Source of the DNA: Actinocorallia populi
GTDB taxonomy: Bacteria > Actinomycetota > Actinomycetes > Streptosporangiales > Streptosporangiaceae
Assembly (NCBI RefSeq): GCF_002995495.1
Contig: NZ_PVZV01000007.1
Span: forward strand, 372,001-436,000
Length of the DNA stretch: 64,000 nt
Reading direction: 5' to 3'
Shown: piece by piece, positions 8,003 to 16,664 of the stretch
How the letters are laid out: each line of letters begins with the position of its first letter
Numbering within the stretch: the first letter of the stretch is position 1
Translations under genes and position numbers: made by a program
The notes under the pieces: generated by a model
The model's database searches: none
Seen by the model: only the letters and a program-made list of their open reading frames with translations
Told to the model about the DNA's origin: nothing

Positions 8003-8764
8003 CTATTTGGGGGCGAAGCGCTGGCCGCCGTCGAGGCGGATGGTCTGGCCGTTGAGCATGGGGTTCTTGACGATGGACTCCACCAGCCAGGCGAACTCGA
8101 CCGGCTGCCCGGGGCGGCGGGGGAAGGCGGCGTCCTTGGTCAGCTCCTTGACGATCTCCTCGGGCGCGCCCTCCAGGAGGCCGGTGGCGAACAGGCTGGG
8201 CGCGATGGCCATCACCCGGATGCCCAGGCTGCCCAGGTCGCGGGCCATGGTCAGGCTCATCCCGGCGATGCCCGCCTTGGCGGCGGTGTAGGCGACCTGG
8301 CCGATCTGGCCCTCGAACGCGGCGATGGAGGAGGTGTTGACGATGACGCCGCGCTCGCCGTTGCCGTCGGGCTCGTTCTTGCTCATGTGCCAGGCCTGCA
8401 GGCGGTTGAGGTTGAACGTGGCGATGAGGTTGAGCTCGATGAGCTTGCGGAACTCCGCCAGCGGGAGCGGGCCGTTCTTGCTGATGGTGCGCTTGCTGAC
8501 GCCGCCGCCCGCGGTGTTGACCGCGATGTGCACCGCGCCGTGCGCCGCCAGGACCGCCTCGAGCGCGGCCTCCACGCCCTGCTCGTCGGTGACGTCGCAG
8601 GGGTGGAAGGTCGCGCCCAGCGCCTCGGCGGCCTCGGGGCCGCGGCCGTCCGGGAGGTCAACGATCGCGATGGTGCTCCCCTGCGCCGCGAGCTGCTCCG
8701 CGGTGGCCCGGCCCATGCCGGAACCGCCGCCGACGATCACTGCCACTTTCTTCGCCGCGTCCAC
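8003..8764 (-). CDS. SDR family oxidoreductase, 3-hydroxyacyl-CoA dehydrogenase type
   Basis: A 253-residue short-chain dehydrogenase with the NAD-binding GGGSGMG motif, a DLP acidic turn favouring NAD+, and the catalytic YTAAK. The pattern (NTSSIAAFEGQIGQVAYTAAK, FPRRPGQPVEFAWLV, MLNGQTIRLDGG) is that of 17-beta-HSD10 / type-2 3-hydroxyacyl-CoA dehydrogenases, which oxidise 3-hydroxyacyl-CoAs and sometimes steroids. GTG start with GGAGG twelve bases upstream. First gene of the SDR-thiolase-SnoaL operon, immediately downstream of an AT-rich promoter island. Confidence 0.9.
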   Translation of the reverse strand: MDAAKKVAVIVGGGSGMGRATAEQLAAQGSTIAIVDLPDGRGPEAAEALGATFHPCDVTDEQGVEAALEAVLAAHGAVHIAVNTAGGGVSKRTISKNGPLPLAEFRKLIELNLIATFNLNRLQAWHMSKNEPDGNGERGVIVNTSSIAAFEGQIGQVAYTAAKAGIAGMSLTMARDLGSLGIRVMAIAPSLFATGLLEGAPEEIVKELTKDAAFPRRPGQPVEFAWLVESIVKNPMLNGQTIRLDGGQRFAPK

Positions 8765-8848
8765 CTTCGGACCTCCGTCTGCCTCGATGTTCGGAAAAGA
8801 GCCTTAAAAATAATCATTGATATAATAGACAGGCTGGGGGCGCCGGGT
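8765..8848 (-). promoter_or_regulatory. AT-rich promoter region of the SDR-thiolase operon
   Basis: Between the ligase stop and the SDR start lies an AT-rich core (about 8800-8832) that includes TTAAAAATAATCATTGATAT. It contains the TTGATA word seen in several other islands of the window and probably holds the promoter, and perhaps an operator, for the SDR-thiolase-SnoaL genes. Confidence 0.5.
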
Positions 8849-10324
8849 TCAAGAGCGGGGCCCCGGGCCTGCCGACCGCAGGCCCGCCTCCCGTCTCAGC
8901 AGGGACTTGTCCACTTTGCCCGCGCCGTTGAGCGGCAGCGCGTCCCGCCGCCAGAGCGTGCGCGGGACCTTGAAGCCCGCCAGCCTCTCCCCGCAGTACG
9001 CCACCAGCTCCCCGAACTCCGCGTCTCCGACGACGAACGCGGCGGGCACCTCACCCAGCCGCTCGTGCGGGACGCCCACGACGGCGGCGGCCCGCACCCC
9101 CGGGTGTCCGGTGAGGACCTCCTCCACCTCCGCCGGGGAGACGTTGAGGCCGCCGACGATCAGCAGGTCCTTGATCCGGTCGAGCACCCGAAGGCGGCCC
9201 TCTCCGTCCCGCTCCCCCACGTCGCCGGTGCGCAGCCAGCCGTCCGAGAACGCCTCCGCGGTCGCTTCGGGGTCGTCGAGGTAACCGGCCATCAGGCCGG
9301 GGCTCCGCACGAGGATCTCCCCGTCGGTCTCGCCGATCCGCACCTCGACGCCGGGGATGGGGACTCCCGCGCTTCCCGCGACGGCTTCCAGCGGATCGTC
9401 CGGGCGCGTCATCGTGCACACCCCGCAGGCCTCGGTCAGCCCGTAGGCCGTGAAGACGTACGGGATGACGAGGCGCTCCTTCAGGCCGCGAACCAGTTCG
9501 GGTGGCACGACGGCTGCTCCGGTGACCGCGATCCTCACCCGGCCCGCAGGCATGTCCGGCTCGGCCAGCAGGGCCTGAAAGAGGGCGGGCGGTCCCTGCA
9601 GCACCGTCACGCCCTGCTCGGCGACGGCTTTCACCAGGGCTTTCGGGTCCAGGACGGGTTGCGGCAGCGCCGTCGCGCCCGCCACCGCGCAGGCCAGCAG
9701 ACCCGTCTTGTGTCCGCCGATGTGCGCGAAGGGCGCCACGACCGGGTACCTGTCACCGCCGCGCAGGCCGGTGTTCTCCACCCAGCTCCGGGTGGTCTCC
9801 ACCATTCCGCCGTGCCGCAGGAGCACGCCCTTGGGCCGGCCGGTCGTGCCCGAGGTGTACTGCACGTGGCTGATCCGGCCGGGGTGGAGGGCCGCCATCC
9901 GGCGGTCGGCCTCGGTCGCGTCCGGTGCCGATGCCAGCAGCTCCCGTACCCGGTGCACCGGCACCACGGCCTCTTCCGGCGGACCGCCTCCTTCCGCGAT
10001 GACGGCACGGCACCCGGAGCGGGCGATGATGTCGGCGGCCTCGGCGTCGGTGTACCGGATGTTGATCGGCACGACCCGTGCCCCCGCGCACGAAATCCCG
10101 TAGGAGGCGATCGCCCAGTCGCACCCGTTGGGCAGCCGGACGCCCACCGCCTCGTCCTCTCCGACGCCCGAGGCGGCCAGTGCCGCCGCGACGGACCGCG
10201 CGGCGTCGAGCAGCTCCCCGTAGGTGAGGCGCACCTCCCCTTCGATCAGGGCGGGTGCGGCGCGCGGCGCGCGTTCCAGGACTCCGGGCAGGGTCCCGGG
10301 AGGGGCGAGGGGGCGGGTCGTCAC
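8849..10324 (-). CDS. class I adenylate-forming acyl-CoA ligase
   Basis: A 491-residue acyl-CoA synthetase (ANL superfamily), forming acyl-CoA from a carboxylate, ATP and CoA through an acyl-adenylate. The P-loop-like motif YTSGTTGRPKG, the FTAYGLTE box, the hinge-region TGDVG...DRIKDLLIVGG and the C-terminal lysine in NGAGKVDK are all present. GTG start inside the intergenic region shared with the MaoC gene on the other strand. The substrate cannot be read from the sequence. It is one of four ligases in the window. Confidence 0.9.
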   Translation of the reverse strand: MTTRPLAPPGTLPGVLERAPRAAPALIEGEVRLTYGELLDAARSVAAALAASGVGEDEAVGVRLPNGCDWAIASYGISCAGARVVPINIRYTDAEAADIIARSGCRAVIAEGGGPPEEAVVPVHRVRELLASAPDATEADRRMAALHPGRISHVQYTSGTTGRPKGVLLRHGGMVETTRSWVENTGLRGGDRYPVVAPFAHIGGHKTGLLACAVAGATALPQPVLDPKALVKAVAEQGVTVLQGPPALFQALLAEPDMPAGRVRIAVTGAAVVPPELVRGLKERLVIPYVFTAYGLTEACGVCTMTRPDDPLEAVAGSAGVPIPGVEVRIGETDGEILVRSPGLMAGYLDDPEATAEAFSDGWLRTGDVGERDGEGRLRVLDRIKDLLIVGGLNVSPAEVEEVLTGHPGVRAAAVVGVPHERLGEVPAAFVVGDAEFGELVAYCGERLAGFKVPRTLWRRDALPLNGAGKVDKSLLRREAGLRSAGPGPRS

Positions 10325-10392
10325 GGCCTCACCTTAGGTCGGGGGAACTACTTTTGATACATTCTCTAAAATATTTGATGAGGGGAGAGTCC
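10325..10392. promoter_or_regulatory. divergent AT-rich promoter region
   Basis: Divergent promoter region for the ligase (minus) and the MaoC-thiolase-SDR operon (plus). The AT-rich core (about 10348-10380) carries TTGATAC and, 20 bases on, TTGATG. GAGGGGAGAG just before 10393 is the ribosome binding site for MaoC. Confidence 0.5.
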
Positions 10393-10845
10393 ATGCGGGT
10401 ACTCAACGGTGTCGACGAGATCCGGGCGGCCGTCGGGCAGCACCTCGGCCACAGCGCGTACCGCACGGTCACGCAGCGGGACATCGACGCCTTCGCCGAG
10501 CTGACCGGCGACGACCAGTGGATCCACGTGGACCCCGGGCGGGCCGCGCAGGGCCCCTTCGGCGGCACCATCGCCCACGGGCTGCTCACCCTGTCCCTCG
10601 GCCCCCGCCTGGTCCGGGAGATCTACAAGATCGAGGGCATGCGGATGGGCGTCAACTACGGCTACGACAAGATCCGCTTCCCCGCCCCGGTGCCCGTCGA
10701 CTCCAAGATCAGGGTGGGCGCGGAACTCGAGGACGTGCAGGACGCGAACGGCGGGCTGCTGGTGCGGCTCCGCTTCACCTGGGAGGTCGAGGGGGCTTCC
10801 AAGCCCGCATGTGTCGCCTCCATGCTGTTGCGTTACGTCCTGTGA
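10393..10845 (+). CDS. MaoC family dehydratase (R-specific enoyl-CoA hydratase type)
   Basis: A 150-residue single hot-dog hydratase. The catalytic Asp/His motif is visible in FAELTGDDQWIHVDP (D and H of the R-hydratase motif) followed by GPFGGTIAHGLLTLSL. It hydrates a trans-2-enoyl-CoA to a 3R-hydroxyacyl-CoA. Start at 10393 chosen over the ATG at 10378 because GAGGGGAG lies between them at ribosome-binding distance. It heads an operon with a thiolase and a FabG-like SDR, which together make a complete hydration-oxidation-thiolysis module. Confidence 0.9.
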   Translation: MRVLNGVDEIRAAVGQHLGHSAYRTVTQRDIDAFAELTGDDQWIHVDPGRAAQGPFGGTIAHGLLTLSLGPRLVREIYKIEGMRMGVNYGYDKIRFPAPVPVDSKIRVGAELEDVQDANGGLLVRLRFTWEVEGASKPACVASMLLRYVL

Positions 10846-10862
10846 GTCCTGAAGGAGCCGAC

Positions 10863-12077
10863 ATGCGTGAAGCCGTCATCTGCGAACCCGTCCGCACGCC
10901 CGTGGGCCGCTACGGCGGGTCGTTCAAGGACGTCCCCGCCGTCGACCTCGCCGCCGCGGTGCTGCGCGGCCTGGTGGAACGCACCGGGCTGGCCTCCGGC
11001 GACATCGACGAGGTGTTCCTCGGCCAGTGCTACCCCAACTCCGACGCCCCCGCCATCGGACGGGTCGCCGCGCTGGACGCCGGTCTGGACGTGTCGGTCA
11101 CCGGCCTGCAGATCGACCGGCGCTGCGGCTCGGGCCTGCAGGCCGTCCTGAACGCCGCCATGCAGATCCAGACCGGTGTGAGCGAGCTGATCGTGGCGGG
11201 CGGCGCGGAGAGCATGAGCTCGGCCGCGTTCTACACCACCGACATGCGCTGGGGCGTGCGCGGCCCGTCACTGGAGCTGCACGACGGACTCGCCCGGGGC
11301 CGGGTGACGGCGGGCGGCAGGTTCCACCCGGTGCCCGGCGGCATGCTGGAGACCGCCGAGAACCTGCGCGCCGAATACGACATCTCCCGCCAAGAGCAGG
11401 ACGAACTGGCACTGCGCTCCCACCAGCGGGCGGTGGCCGCACAGCAGGCGGGCGTCTTCGCCGAGGAGATCGTCCCCGTCACGGTGCGGACCCGCGAAGG
11501 CGAGGTGACGGTCGACGCCGACGAGCACCCCCGTCCGGGCCTGTCCATGGAGGCCCTCACGAAGCTCAAGCCCGTCCTCGGGCGGCAGGACCCGCAGGCC
11601 ACGGTGACGGCGGGCAACGCCAGCGGCCAGAACGACGGCGCGTCGGCGTGCGTCGTCACCACCCGCCAGAACGCCGAACGGCTCGGGCTGCGCCCGCTGG
11701 CCCGTCTGGCCTCCTGGGCGGTCGCCGGAGTACCGCCCAGGACCATGGGCATCGGACCCGTGCCCTCCACCGCCCTCGCCCTGGAACGAGCCGGGCTGAA
11801 GCTGAGCGACATCGACCTGATCGAGCTCAACGAGGCGTTCGCCGCCCAGGTCCTGGCCTGCGCCCGCGCGTGGGAGTTCGGCGACGCCGACTGGGAGCGC
11901 ACCAACGTGCACGGCTCCGGCATCTCCCTGGGCCACCCCGTCGGCGCGACCGGCGGCCGCATCCTGGCCACCCTGCTGCGCGAACTGGAGCGCCGCCAGG
12001 GCCGCTACGGCCTGGAGACCATGTGCATCGGCGGCGGCCAGGGCCTGACCGCCGTCTTCGAACGCCTCGCTGACTGA
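10863..12077 (+). CDS. acetyl-CoA C-acetyltransferase / thiolase
   Basis: A 404-residue thiolase with Cys88 ([11 protein letters not shown]), NEAFAAQ, His358 in [10 protein letters not shown] and Cys388 in CIGGGQGL; all catalytic residues are intact. ATG with AAGGAG upstream, 17 bases after the MaoC stop. It resembles FadA-type biosynthetic/degradative thiolases acting on acetoacetyl-CoA or longer 3-ketoacyl-CoA. Operon partners are the MaoC hydratase before and a FabG-like SDR after. Confidence 0.93.
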   Translation: MREAVICEPVRTPVGRYGGSFKDVPAVDLAAAVLRGLVERTGLASGDIDEVFLGQCYPNSDAPAIGRVAALDAGLDVSVTGLQIDRRCGSGLQAVLNAAMQIQTGVSELIVAGGAESMSSAAFYTTDMRWGVRGPSLELHDGLARGRVTAGGRFHPVPGGMLETAENLRAEYDISRQEQDELALRSHQRAVAAQQAGVFAEEIVPVTVRTREGEVTVDADEHPRPGLSMEALTKLKPVLGRQDPQATVTAGNASGQNDGASACVVTTRQNAERLGLRPLARLASWAVAGVPPRTMGIGPVPSTALALERAGLKLSDIDLIELNEAFAAQVLACARAWEFGDADWERTNVHGSGISLGHPVGATGGRILATLLRELERRQGRYGLETMCIGGGQGLTAVFERLAD

Positions 12078-12114
12078 CCCGCGCCCCACAGGATCTCAAG
12101 GGAAGGAAGGTCCG

Positions 12115-12858
12115 ATGGACCTGCTGGAAGGACGTTCCGCCATCATCACCGGCGCGGGCCAGGGCATCGGCCTGGCCATCGCCAAGGTCTTCGCCGGGGC
12201 GGGAGCCCGCCTGGTCATCGCCGACGTCAACGGCGGAGCGGCGGAGGAGGCCGCCGGGGAGCTGTCCGCCTCGGGCGCGACGGCGCTGGCCGTCCGCTGC
12301 GACGTCACGGACGAGGACGAGGTCGAGGCGATGGTGGCCGCGTGCGCCGCGGAGTTCGGCTCGGTGGACGTCCTGGTCAACAACGCCGGGATCACCCGCG
12401 ACGCGACCCTGCGCAAGATGACGGCCGAGCAGTTCCGCCAGGTCATGGACGTGCACCTGTTCGGCACCTGGCTCGGCATGAAGTACGCCTCGCTGAGAAT
12501 GCGCGAGCAGGGCACCGGATCGATCGTCAACATCTCCTCGATCTCCGGCAAGGTCGGCCTGGTCGGCCAGACCAACTACAGCGCCGCCAAGGCCGGGATC
12601 GTCGGCATGACCAAGGCCGGAGCCAAGGAGCTCGCGCACCTGGGCGTGCGCGTCAACGCCATCCAGCCCGGCCTGGTGCGCACCGCGATGACCGAGGCGC
12701 TGCGCCCCGACATCTGGGCCGAGAAGCTGGCCGGCGTCCCGATGGGACGCGCGGCCGAACCCGAGGAGGTGGGCAGGGTCGCCCTGTTCCTCGCCAGTGA
12801 CCTCTCCAGCTACATGACCGGGACGGTCATGGAGGTCACCGGCGGCCGCCACATGTGA
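12115..12858 (+). CDS. SDR family oxidoreductase, FabG-like
   Basis: A 247-residue classical SDR with [12 protein letters not shown], the catalytic Ser-Tyr-Lys pattern ([22 protein letters not shown]) and a FabG-type C-terminus ([17 protein letters not shown]). It should oxidise a 3-hydroxyacyl-CoA, most simply the 3R product of the MaoC hydratase encoded two genes upstream. ATG with GGAAGGAAGG upstream. It ends only four bases from the convergent SnoaL-like gene. Confidence 0.92.
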   Translation: MDLLEGRSAIITGAGQGIGLAIAKVFAGAGARLVIADVNGGAAEEAAGELSASGATALAVRCDVTDEDEVEAMVAACAAEFGSVDVLVNNAGITRDATLRKMTAEQFRQVMDVHLFGTWLGMKYASLRMREQGTGSIVNISSISGKVGLVGQTNYSAAKAGIVGMTKAGAKELAHLGVRVNAIQPGLVRTAMTEALRPDIWAEKLAGVPMGRAAEPEEVGRVALFLASDLSSYMTGTVMEVTGGRHM

Positions 12859-12862
12859 GGGA

Positions 12863-13282
12863 TCAGCCCGGCGTGATGAGGCGTTCGGCGAGCCTCCAGC
12901 CGTGTTCGGTGCGGCGGAAGGTGTCGCGGTAGGCGCCCATCGAACGCAGGGTCGGGGTGGTCGTGGTATCGGTGAAGAACTGCCAGTAGGACTCCGCGAC
13001 CGCCCTGTCCCCCGCCACGGAGACCGCGACGGTGCTGATGAGGTGGCGGCTGCGGGAACCGGGGCCGGTGACTCCCTCGGCCCGGCGGGCGGCTCCGGCG
13101 GCCACGATCTCCGCGCGGCCGTTCTTCACCGGCACGCCGGGCATCTCCCAGCGCGCGTCCTCGGTGAAGAGCTCGCCGTAGTCGGCGAGCCCGCCGGCGT
13201 CGGAGCCCTGCGCGATGCGGGCGAGGACGTTGCGGATCTCCAGTTCGTCGGCCACGGCGCCTCCCTGCCTGTCTGCGTCCAT
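12863..13282 (-). CDS. SnoaL-like / NTF2-fold protein
   Basis: A 139-residue protein of the SnoaL_4-like nuclear transport factor 2 fold, with the N-terminal helix DELEIRNVLARIAQGSD, the ADYGELFTEDARWEMPG strand and a C-terminal GAYRDTFRRTEHGWRLAER segment. ATG at 13282 is used; a GTG at 13255 behind GGGAGG is an alternative giving 130 aa that begins right at the conserved helix. Transcribed alone, divergent from the substrate-binding-protein operon. Function unknown; dehydratase/isomerase-like roles are typical of this fold in steroid and aromatic pathways. Confidence 0.75.
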   Translation of the reverse strand: MDADRQGGAVADELEIRNVLARIAQGSDAGGLADYGELFTEDARWEMPGVPVKNGRAEIVAAGAARRAEGVTGPGSRSRHLISTVAVSVAGDRAVAESYWQFFTDTTTTPTLRSMGAYRDTFRRTEHGWRLAERLITPG

Positions 13283-13407
13283 GGGTCGTCCCGCCTTTCC
13301 GCGGATCGTCGTCCGCTCCTGCTTGTCGCAAAATAGATTTTATATATAACTTGGGATCGCGTGCCCAGTGATCCGCCGCTCCTCCGGGCGGCCCTAAGGA
13401 GGTCCCG
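13283..13407. promoter_or_regulatory. divergent AT-rich promoter region
   Basis: An AT-rich island (13328-13352) with the near-palindrome AAAATAGATTTT (13330-13341) followed by TATATATAAC lies between the divergent SnoaL-like and substrate-binding-protein genes. AAGGAGG just before 13408 is a near-perfect ribosome binding site. Confidence 0.5.
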
Positions 13408-14754
13408 ATGTCCGACCAGGACTCCCAGCGTTACGCCGAGCGCCTGTTCCCCGCCCCGGTGGACCACGGAATCGCCCGGGAGGACCGGGCCGTGGCCACG
13501 GTGCGGTCGGGCACGGACACCGAGGCCGGCGCGCACGAGAACGAGCTGTGGTACCAGGGCAGCGGCCGCATCGGCGAGAAGGCCGTCGAGTCGGTCGTCG
13601 TCTACCCGCCGACGCGCGGCGTGGTCGGCCAGGGCGACCCGTTCGAGCCCGTCAGGATCGGCCTGCTCATCGACATGGACCTCGGCCAGCTGCTCGCCGA
13701 CACCATCGACCCGATCATCCTGGCGGTCGAGGACGCGCTGAACGAGGGCGTCTACGACCGGCCCGTGGAGATCCTCACCGTGGACGCCCGCGGCCTGCCG
13801 CGCGAGAACTACCTCAAGGTCCACCACGGGTACCAGAAGCTCGTCGACGCGGGCTGCGTCGTGGTGATCGGGCCGTTCATCTCCGACAACTCCGTCAACC
13901 TCTGCGACAAGGTCAACGAGACCGGTGTGGCCTGCATCGGCTGGACCGGCACCACCCGCTTCGCCGGCGAGTACTGCTTCACCGTCGCCAACGGCGACAT
14001 CCCCACCGAGGGTGCGATGGCCGCCGACTGGTGCTTCCGCAACGGCTACCAGAAGGTCGGCTTCTTCTGGGAGCAGGGCTCCTCGGGCGACCTGTACTCC
14101 GACTTCTTCCGCGACTACGCGCGGCAGTACGACCTGGAGATCATCAAGGAGGTCCAGCTCGGCCCCAACCCGCGCGACTTCCAGCGGCACCTGGAGACCA
14201 TGCGCGACCAGGGCGCCCAGAGCATCGTCTACATGGGCTACGGCTACTCCACCTTCCACTTCGCCAAGGCCTTCAAGGCGCTCGACTGGGACCCGCCCCG
14301 CTTCATGGGCACGGCGTTCATGTTCTACTCCAACTCCAACGCGTGGGCCGAAGGTCTCGAAGGGTGGCACGGTGTCGACCAGCTCGGCGAGGACGGCGCC
14401 AACCCCAACTACGAGGCGATGATGGAGCGGTTCCAGGCCCGCTTCGGGCGCACCAGCCGCAACGTCGTCGTCGCCCTGTCCTACGACAGCGCCCGCTCGG
14501 CGATCCACGGCATCGCCAACGCCCGCATCGCCACCCCCAAGGAGGTGAAGCTGGGCCTCGAGAAGATCAAGTGGATGCCGTGCACCAACGGCGGGCCCGG
14601 CTGCTACATCACCTTCGCCGAGTACGACCACCGCGGCTACAAGGGCGACTTCCTGACGATCCGCGAACTGCGCGGCGGGGACCTGCACTTCCGCGGCTAC
14701 CACCGCCCGCAGTGGCCGTCCAACACCCTCTCCCCGCTGCTCAAGCAGGACTGA
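13408..14754 (+). CDS. type 1 periplasmic-binding-fold protein (LivJ/AmiC-like), no signal peptide
   Basis: A 448-residue protein of the branched-chain amino acid ABC substrate-binding family: VRIGLLIDMD..., GCVVVIGPFISD, GVACIGWTGTT, and a second lobe with KVGFFWEQGSSGD and a late GDFLTIREL. Unlike exported members it starts MSDQDSQRYAERLFPAP, with no hydrophobic signal, lipobox or Tat motif over the first 60 residues, although the AAGGAGG site supports this start. No permease or ATPase gene for this family is adjacent; instead it leads an operon with an acyl-CoA dehydrogenase and a crotonase. It may act as a cytoplasmic sensor or ligand carrier for a pathway compound, as AmiC does; this is inference. 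Confidence 0.82.
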   Translation: MSDQDSQRYAERLFPAPVDHGIAREDRAVATVRSGTDTEAGAHENELWYQGSGRIGEKAVESVVVYPPTRGVVGQGDPFEPVRIGLLIDMDLGQLLADTIDPIILAVEDALNEGVYDRPVEILTVDARGLPRENYLKVHHGYQKLVDAGCVVVIGPFISDNSVNLCDKVNETGVACIGWTGTTRFAGEYCFTVANGDIPTEGAMAADWCFRNGYQKVGFFWEQGSSGDLYSDFFRDYARQYDLEIIKEVQLGPNPRDFQRHLETMRDQGAQSIVYMGYGYSTFHFAKAFKALDWDPPRFMGTAFMFYSNSNAWAEGLEGWHGVDQLGEDGANPNYEAMMERFQARFGRTSRNVVVALSYDSARSAIHGIANARIATPKEVKLGLEKIKWMPCTNGGPGCYITFAEYDHRGYKGDFLTIRELRGGDLHFRGYHRPQWPSNTLSPLLKQD

Positions 14755-14770
14755 CCCGAGGAAGACGCAC

Positions 14771-15901
14771 ATGGACTTGACCTTCAGCGACGAGCAGAAG
14801 GATCTGCAGAGCGTCGTCCGGGCGTTCCTGCACGACGTCTCGCCGGAGGAGGAGGTCCGCCGGCTCATGCAGACGCCGAGCGGATACGACGCCGAGGTGT
14901 GGACGAAGATGAGCGACCAGCTCGGCCTGCAGGGGCTCGCCGTCCCCGAGGACCTCGGCGGGGCGGGCGCGGGGGCGCTGGAGGTCGGGATCGTGGCCGA
15001 GGAGATGGGCAGGGCGCTGTTCGGCGCGCCCTTCCTGTCGACGTGCGTGCTGGCCACCCAGGCGATCCTCGCCGCCGACGACCCCGGCTGCTCCCGCGAG
15101 CTCCTGCCGGGCATCGCCTGCGGCGTCACCGTCGCGACGCTCGCGTTCACCGAGCCGGGCCGCCCCTGGGACGCGCCCGCCGAGCGCACCACGGTGCGCC
15201 GCTCCGGCGGCCGGTGGCTGCTCGACGGGGCGAAGGAACTCGTCCTCGACGGCGCCCACGCCGACCTCGTCCTCGTCACCGCACGCGGAGAGCAAGGCGT
15301 CGGCCTGTACGCCGTCAGCGCTGACGCGGCGGGCCTCACCCGCACCCCGTCGCGCACCCTCGACCCCACCCGCAAGCTGGCCCGCCTGGAGTTCGCCGGT
15401 GTCCCCGCCCATCCCGTAGGCCCCGAGGACGCGGCCGGCCGCATCCTCTCCCGGGTCCTCGACCACGCCTCCGCCGTCTTGGCGGCCGAGGCCGTCGGCG
15501 TCGCCCAGCACCTCCTGGACGTCGTCGTCGCCCATGTGAAGGACCGGGTGCAGTTCGGCCGGCCGATCGGCGCCTTCCAGGCCGTCCAGCACGCCTGCGC
15601 GCACATGTACGTGGAGGTGGAGTCGGCCCGCGCCGCCGCCCACCACGCGTTGTGGTCGGCCGCCGCCGGTTCTCCCGACCTCCCCCTGGCCGCGTCCCTG
15701 GCCAAGGCCTGCTGCACCGACTCCGCCATGCGGGTGGCCGCCGAGGCCATCCAGCTGCTCGGCGGCATAGGCGTCACCTGGGAACATCCCGCGCATCTGT
15801 ACTTTCGCCGGGCGAAGAGTTCACAATTGATCTTCGGCGGCACCGACCAGCACCGCGACGCGCTGGTCCGCCGCCTCGACGCCCAGCTGACAGGAGCCTG
15901 A
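14771..15901 (+). CDS. acyl-CoA dehydrogenase family protein
   Basis: A 376-residue FAD-dependent acyl-CoA dehydrogenase with the N-terminal helical domain, a beta domain with VATLAFTEPG, DRVQFGRPIGAFQAVQH (FAD/CoA contact) and LLGGIGVTWEHPAHLYFRRA. In the loop where MCAD-type enzymes carry the catalytic Glu (EGT), this protein reads IFGGTDQH, so the usual base is missing; such subunits in steroid degraders often pair with a second FadE subunit. ATG with GAGGAAG upstream, 16 bases after the binding protein. Operon partners: the binding protein and an isomerase-type crotonase. Confidence 0.88.
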   Translation: MDLTFSDEQKDLQSVVRAFLHDVSPEEEVRRLMQTPSGYDAEVWTKMSDQLGLQGLAVPEDLGGAGAGALEVGIVAEEMGRALFGAPFLSTCVLATQAILAADDPGCSRELLPGIACGVTVATLAFTEPGRPWDAPAERTTVRRSGGRWLLDGAKELVLDGAHADLVLVTARGEQGVGLYAVSADAAGLTRTPSRTLDPTRKLARLEFAGVPAHPVGPEDAAGRILSRVLDHASAVLAAEAVGVAQHLLDVVVAHVKDRVQFGRPIGAFQAVQHACAHMYVEVESARAAAHHALWSAAAGSPDLPLAASLAKACCTDSAMRVAAEAIQLLGGIGVTWEHPAHLYFRRAKSSQLIFGGTDQHRDALVRRLDAQLTGA

Positions 15902-15905
15902 CGAG

Positions 15906-16628
15906 ATGGTGCTAGGAATCCACGACGCGGACAAGGTCCGCACCCTGACCTTCCGCCGCCCGGAGGCCGCGAACTCCTTCAGCGAAGAGCTCTACCGCAC
16001 CACCGCGGCAGCCCTCGACGCGGCGGCCTCCGACGACGCCGTCTCCGTCGTCGTCCTCACCGGCGAGGGCAAGGTCTTCTCCGCCGGCACCGACCTCAAG
16101 GAGATGGCCGCGATCGCCCAGGCCGTCGCCTCCGGGGACGCCACCCCCGACACCGGCAAGGGCTTCCAGATCCTCATGGACGCCGTGGTGAACTTCCCCA
16201 AGCCCCTGCTGGCGGCTGTGAACGGCCCCGGCATCGGGCTGGGCCTGACGATCCTCCCCCACTGCGACCTCGTCCTCATCGCCGAAGGCGCCAAGCTCAG
16301 CGCCCCCTTCACCACCATGGGCGTGGCCCCCGAAGCCGCCAGCAGCTACCTTCTCCCCCGCTACCTCGGCCCCCAGAGGGCCAACCTGGTCCTCCTGTGG
16401 GGCCACCCCCTCACCGCCGAGGAAGCGGTGGAGGCGGGCCTGGCCCTGCGCGCCTGCCCCCGCGAGAAGGTCCTGGAGGAGACCCTGGAGCTCGCCCGCG
16501 AACTCGCCGCCAAGCCCCTCCCCTCCCTCCTCGCCACCAAGCGCGTCATCGCCGAGGCCCACCGGGAAGCCGTCCTGGCCGCCCGCGCCCGCGAGGACGC
16601 CGCCTTCTCCGAACTCCTCAAAGGCTGA
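15906..16628 (+). CDS. enoyl-CoA hydratase/isomerase family protein, ECI-like
   Basis: A 240-residue crotonase-fold protein with FSAGTDLKEMA (first oxyanion-hole loop) and AAVNGPGIGLGLTIL (second). The active-site loop reads TTMGVAPEAASSYLLPRYLG; a Glu in this PEA context is typical of delta3,delta2-enoyl-CoA isomerases rather than hydratases. ATG with AGGAG upstream, four bases after the acyl-CoA dehydrogenase stop. Ends just before a strong hairpin shared with the convergent gene. Confidence 0.88.
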   Translation: MVLGIHDADKVRTLTFRRPEAANSFSEELYRTTAAALDAAASDDAVSVVVLTGEGKVFSAGTDLKEMAAIAQAVASGDATPDTGKGFQILMDAVVNFPKPLLAAVNGPGIGLGLTILPHCDLVLIAEGAKLSAPFTTMGVAPEAASSYLLPRYLGPQRANLVLLWGHPLTAEEAVEAGLALRACPREKVLEETLELARELAAKPLPSLLATKRVIAEAHREAVLAARAREDAAFSELLKG

Positions 16629-16631
16629 CCC

Positions 16632-16661
16632 GCATGCGGGGCGCGGATGCGCCCCGCATGC
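16632..16661. terminator. bidirectional terminator hairpin
   Basis: Perfect 13-bp inverted repeat, GCATGCGGGGCGC (16632-16644) and its complement (16649-16661), around a 4-base loop between the convergent crotonase and F420-reductase-like genes. It lacks a strong T-run but is of the hairpin-only type common in actinomycetes. Confidence 0.75.
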
Positions 16662-16664
16662 CCC

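Noticed and set aside
6953-10357. Very long open frame (over 1,100 codons) on the plus strand opposite the thiolase, SDR and ligase genes
   Set aside because: It is antisense to three well-supported genes, its translation is Gly/Arg/His/Val-rich low-complexity protein, and such frames arise from GC-biased third positions.
13408-14754. Annotation as a lipoprotein substrate-binding component of an ABC importer
   Set aside because: No signal peptide or lipobox is present and no partner transporter genes are adjacent.
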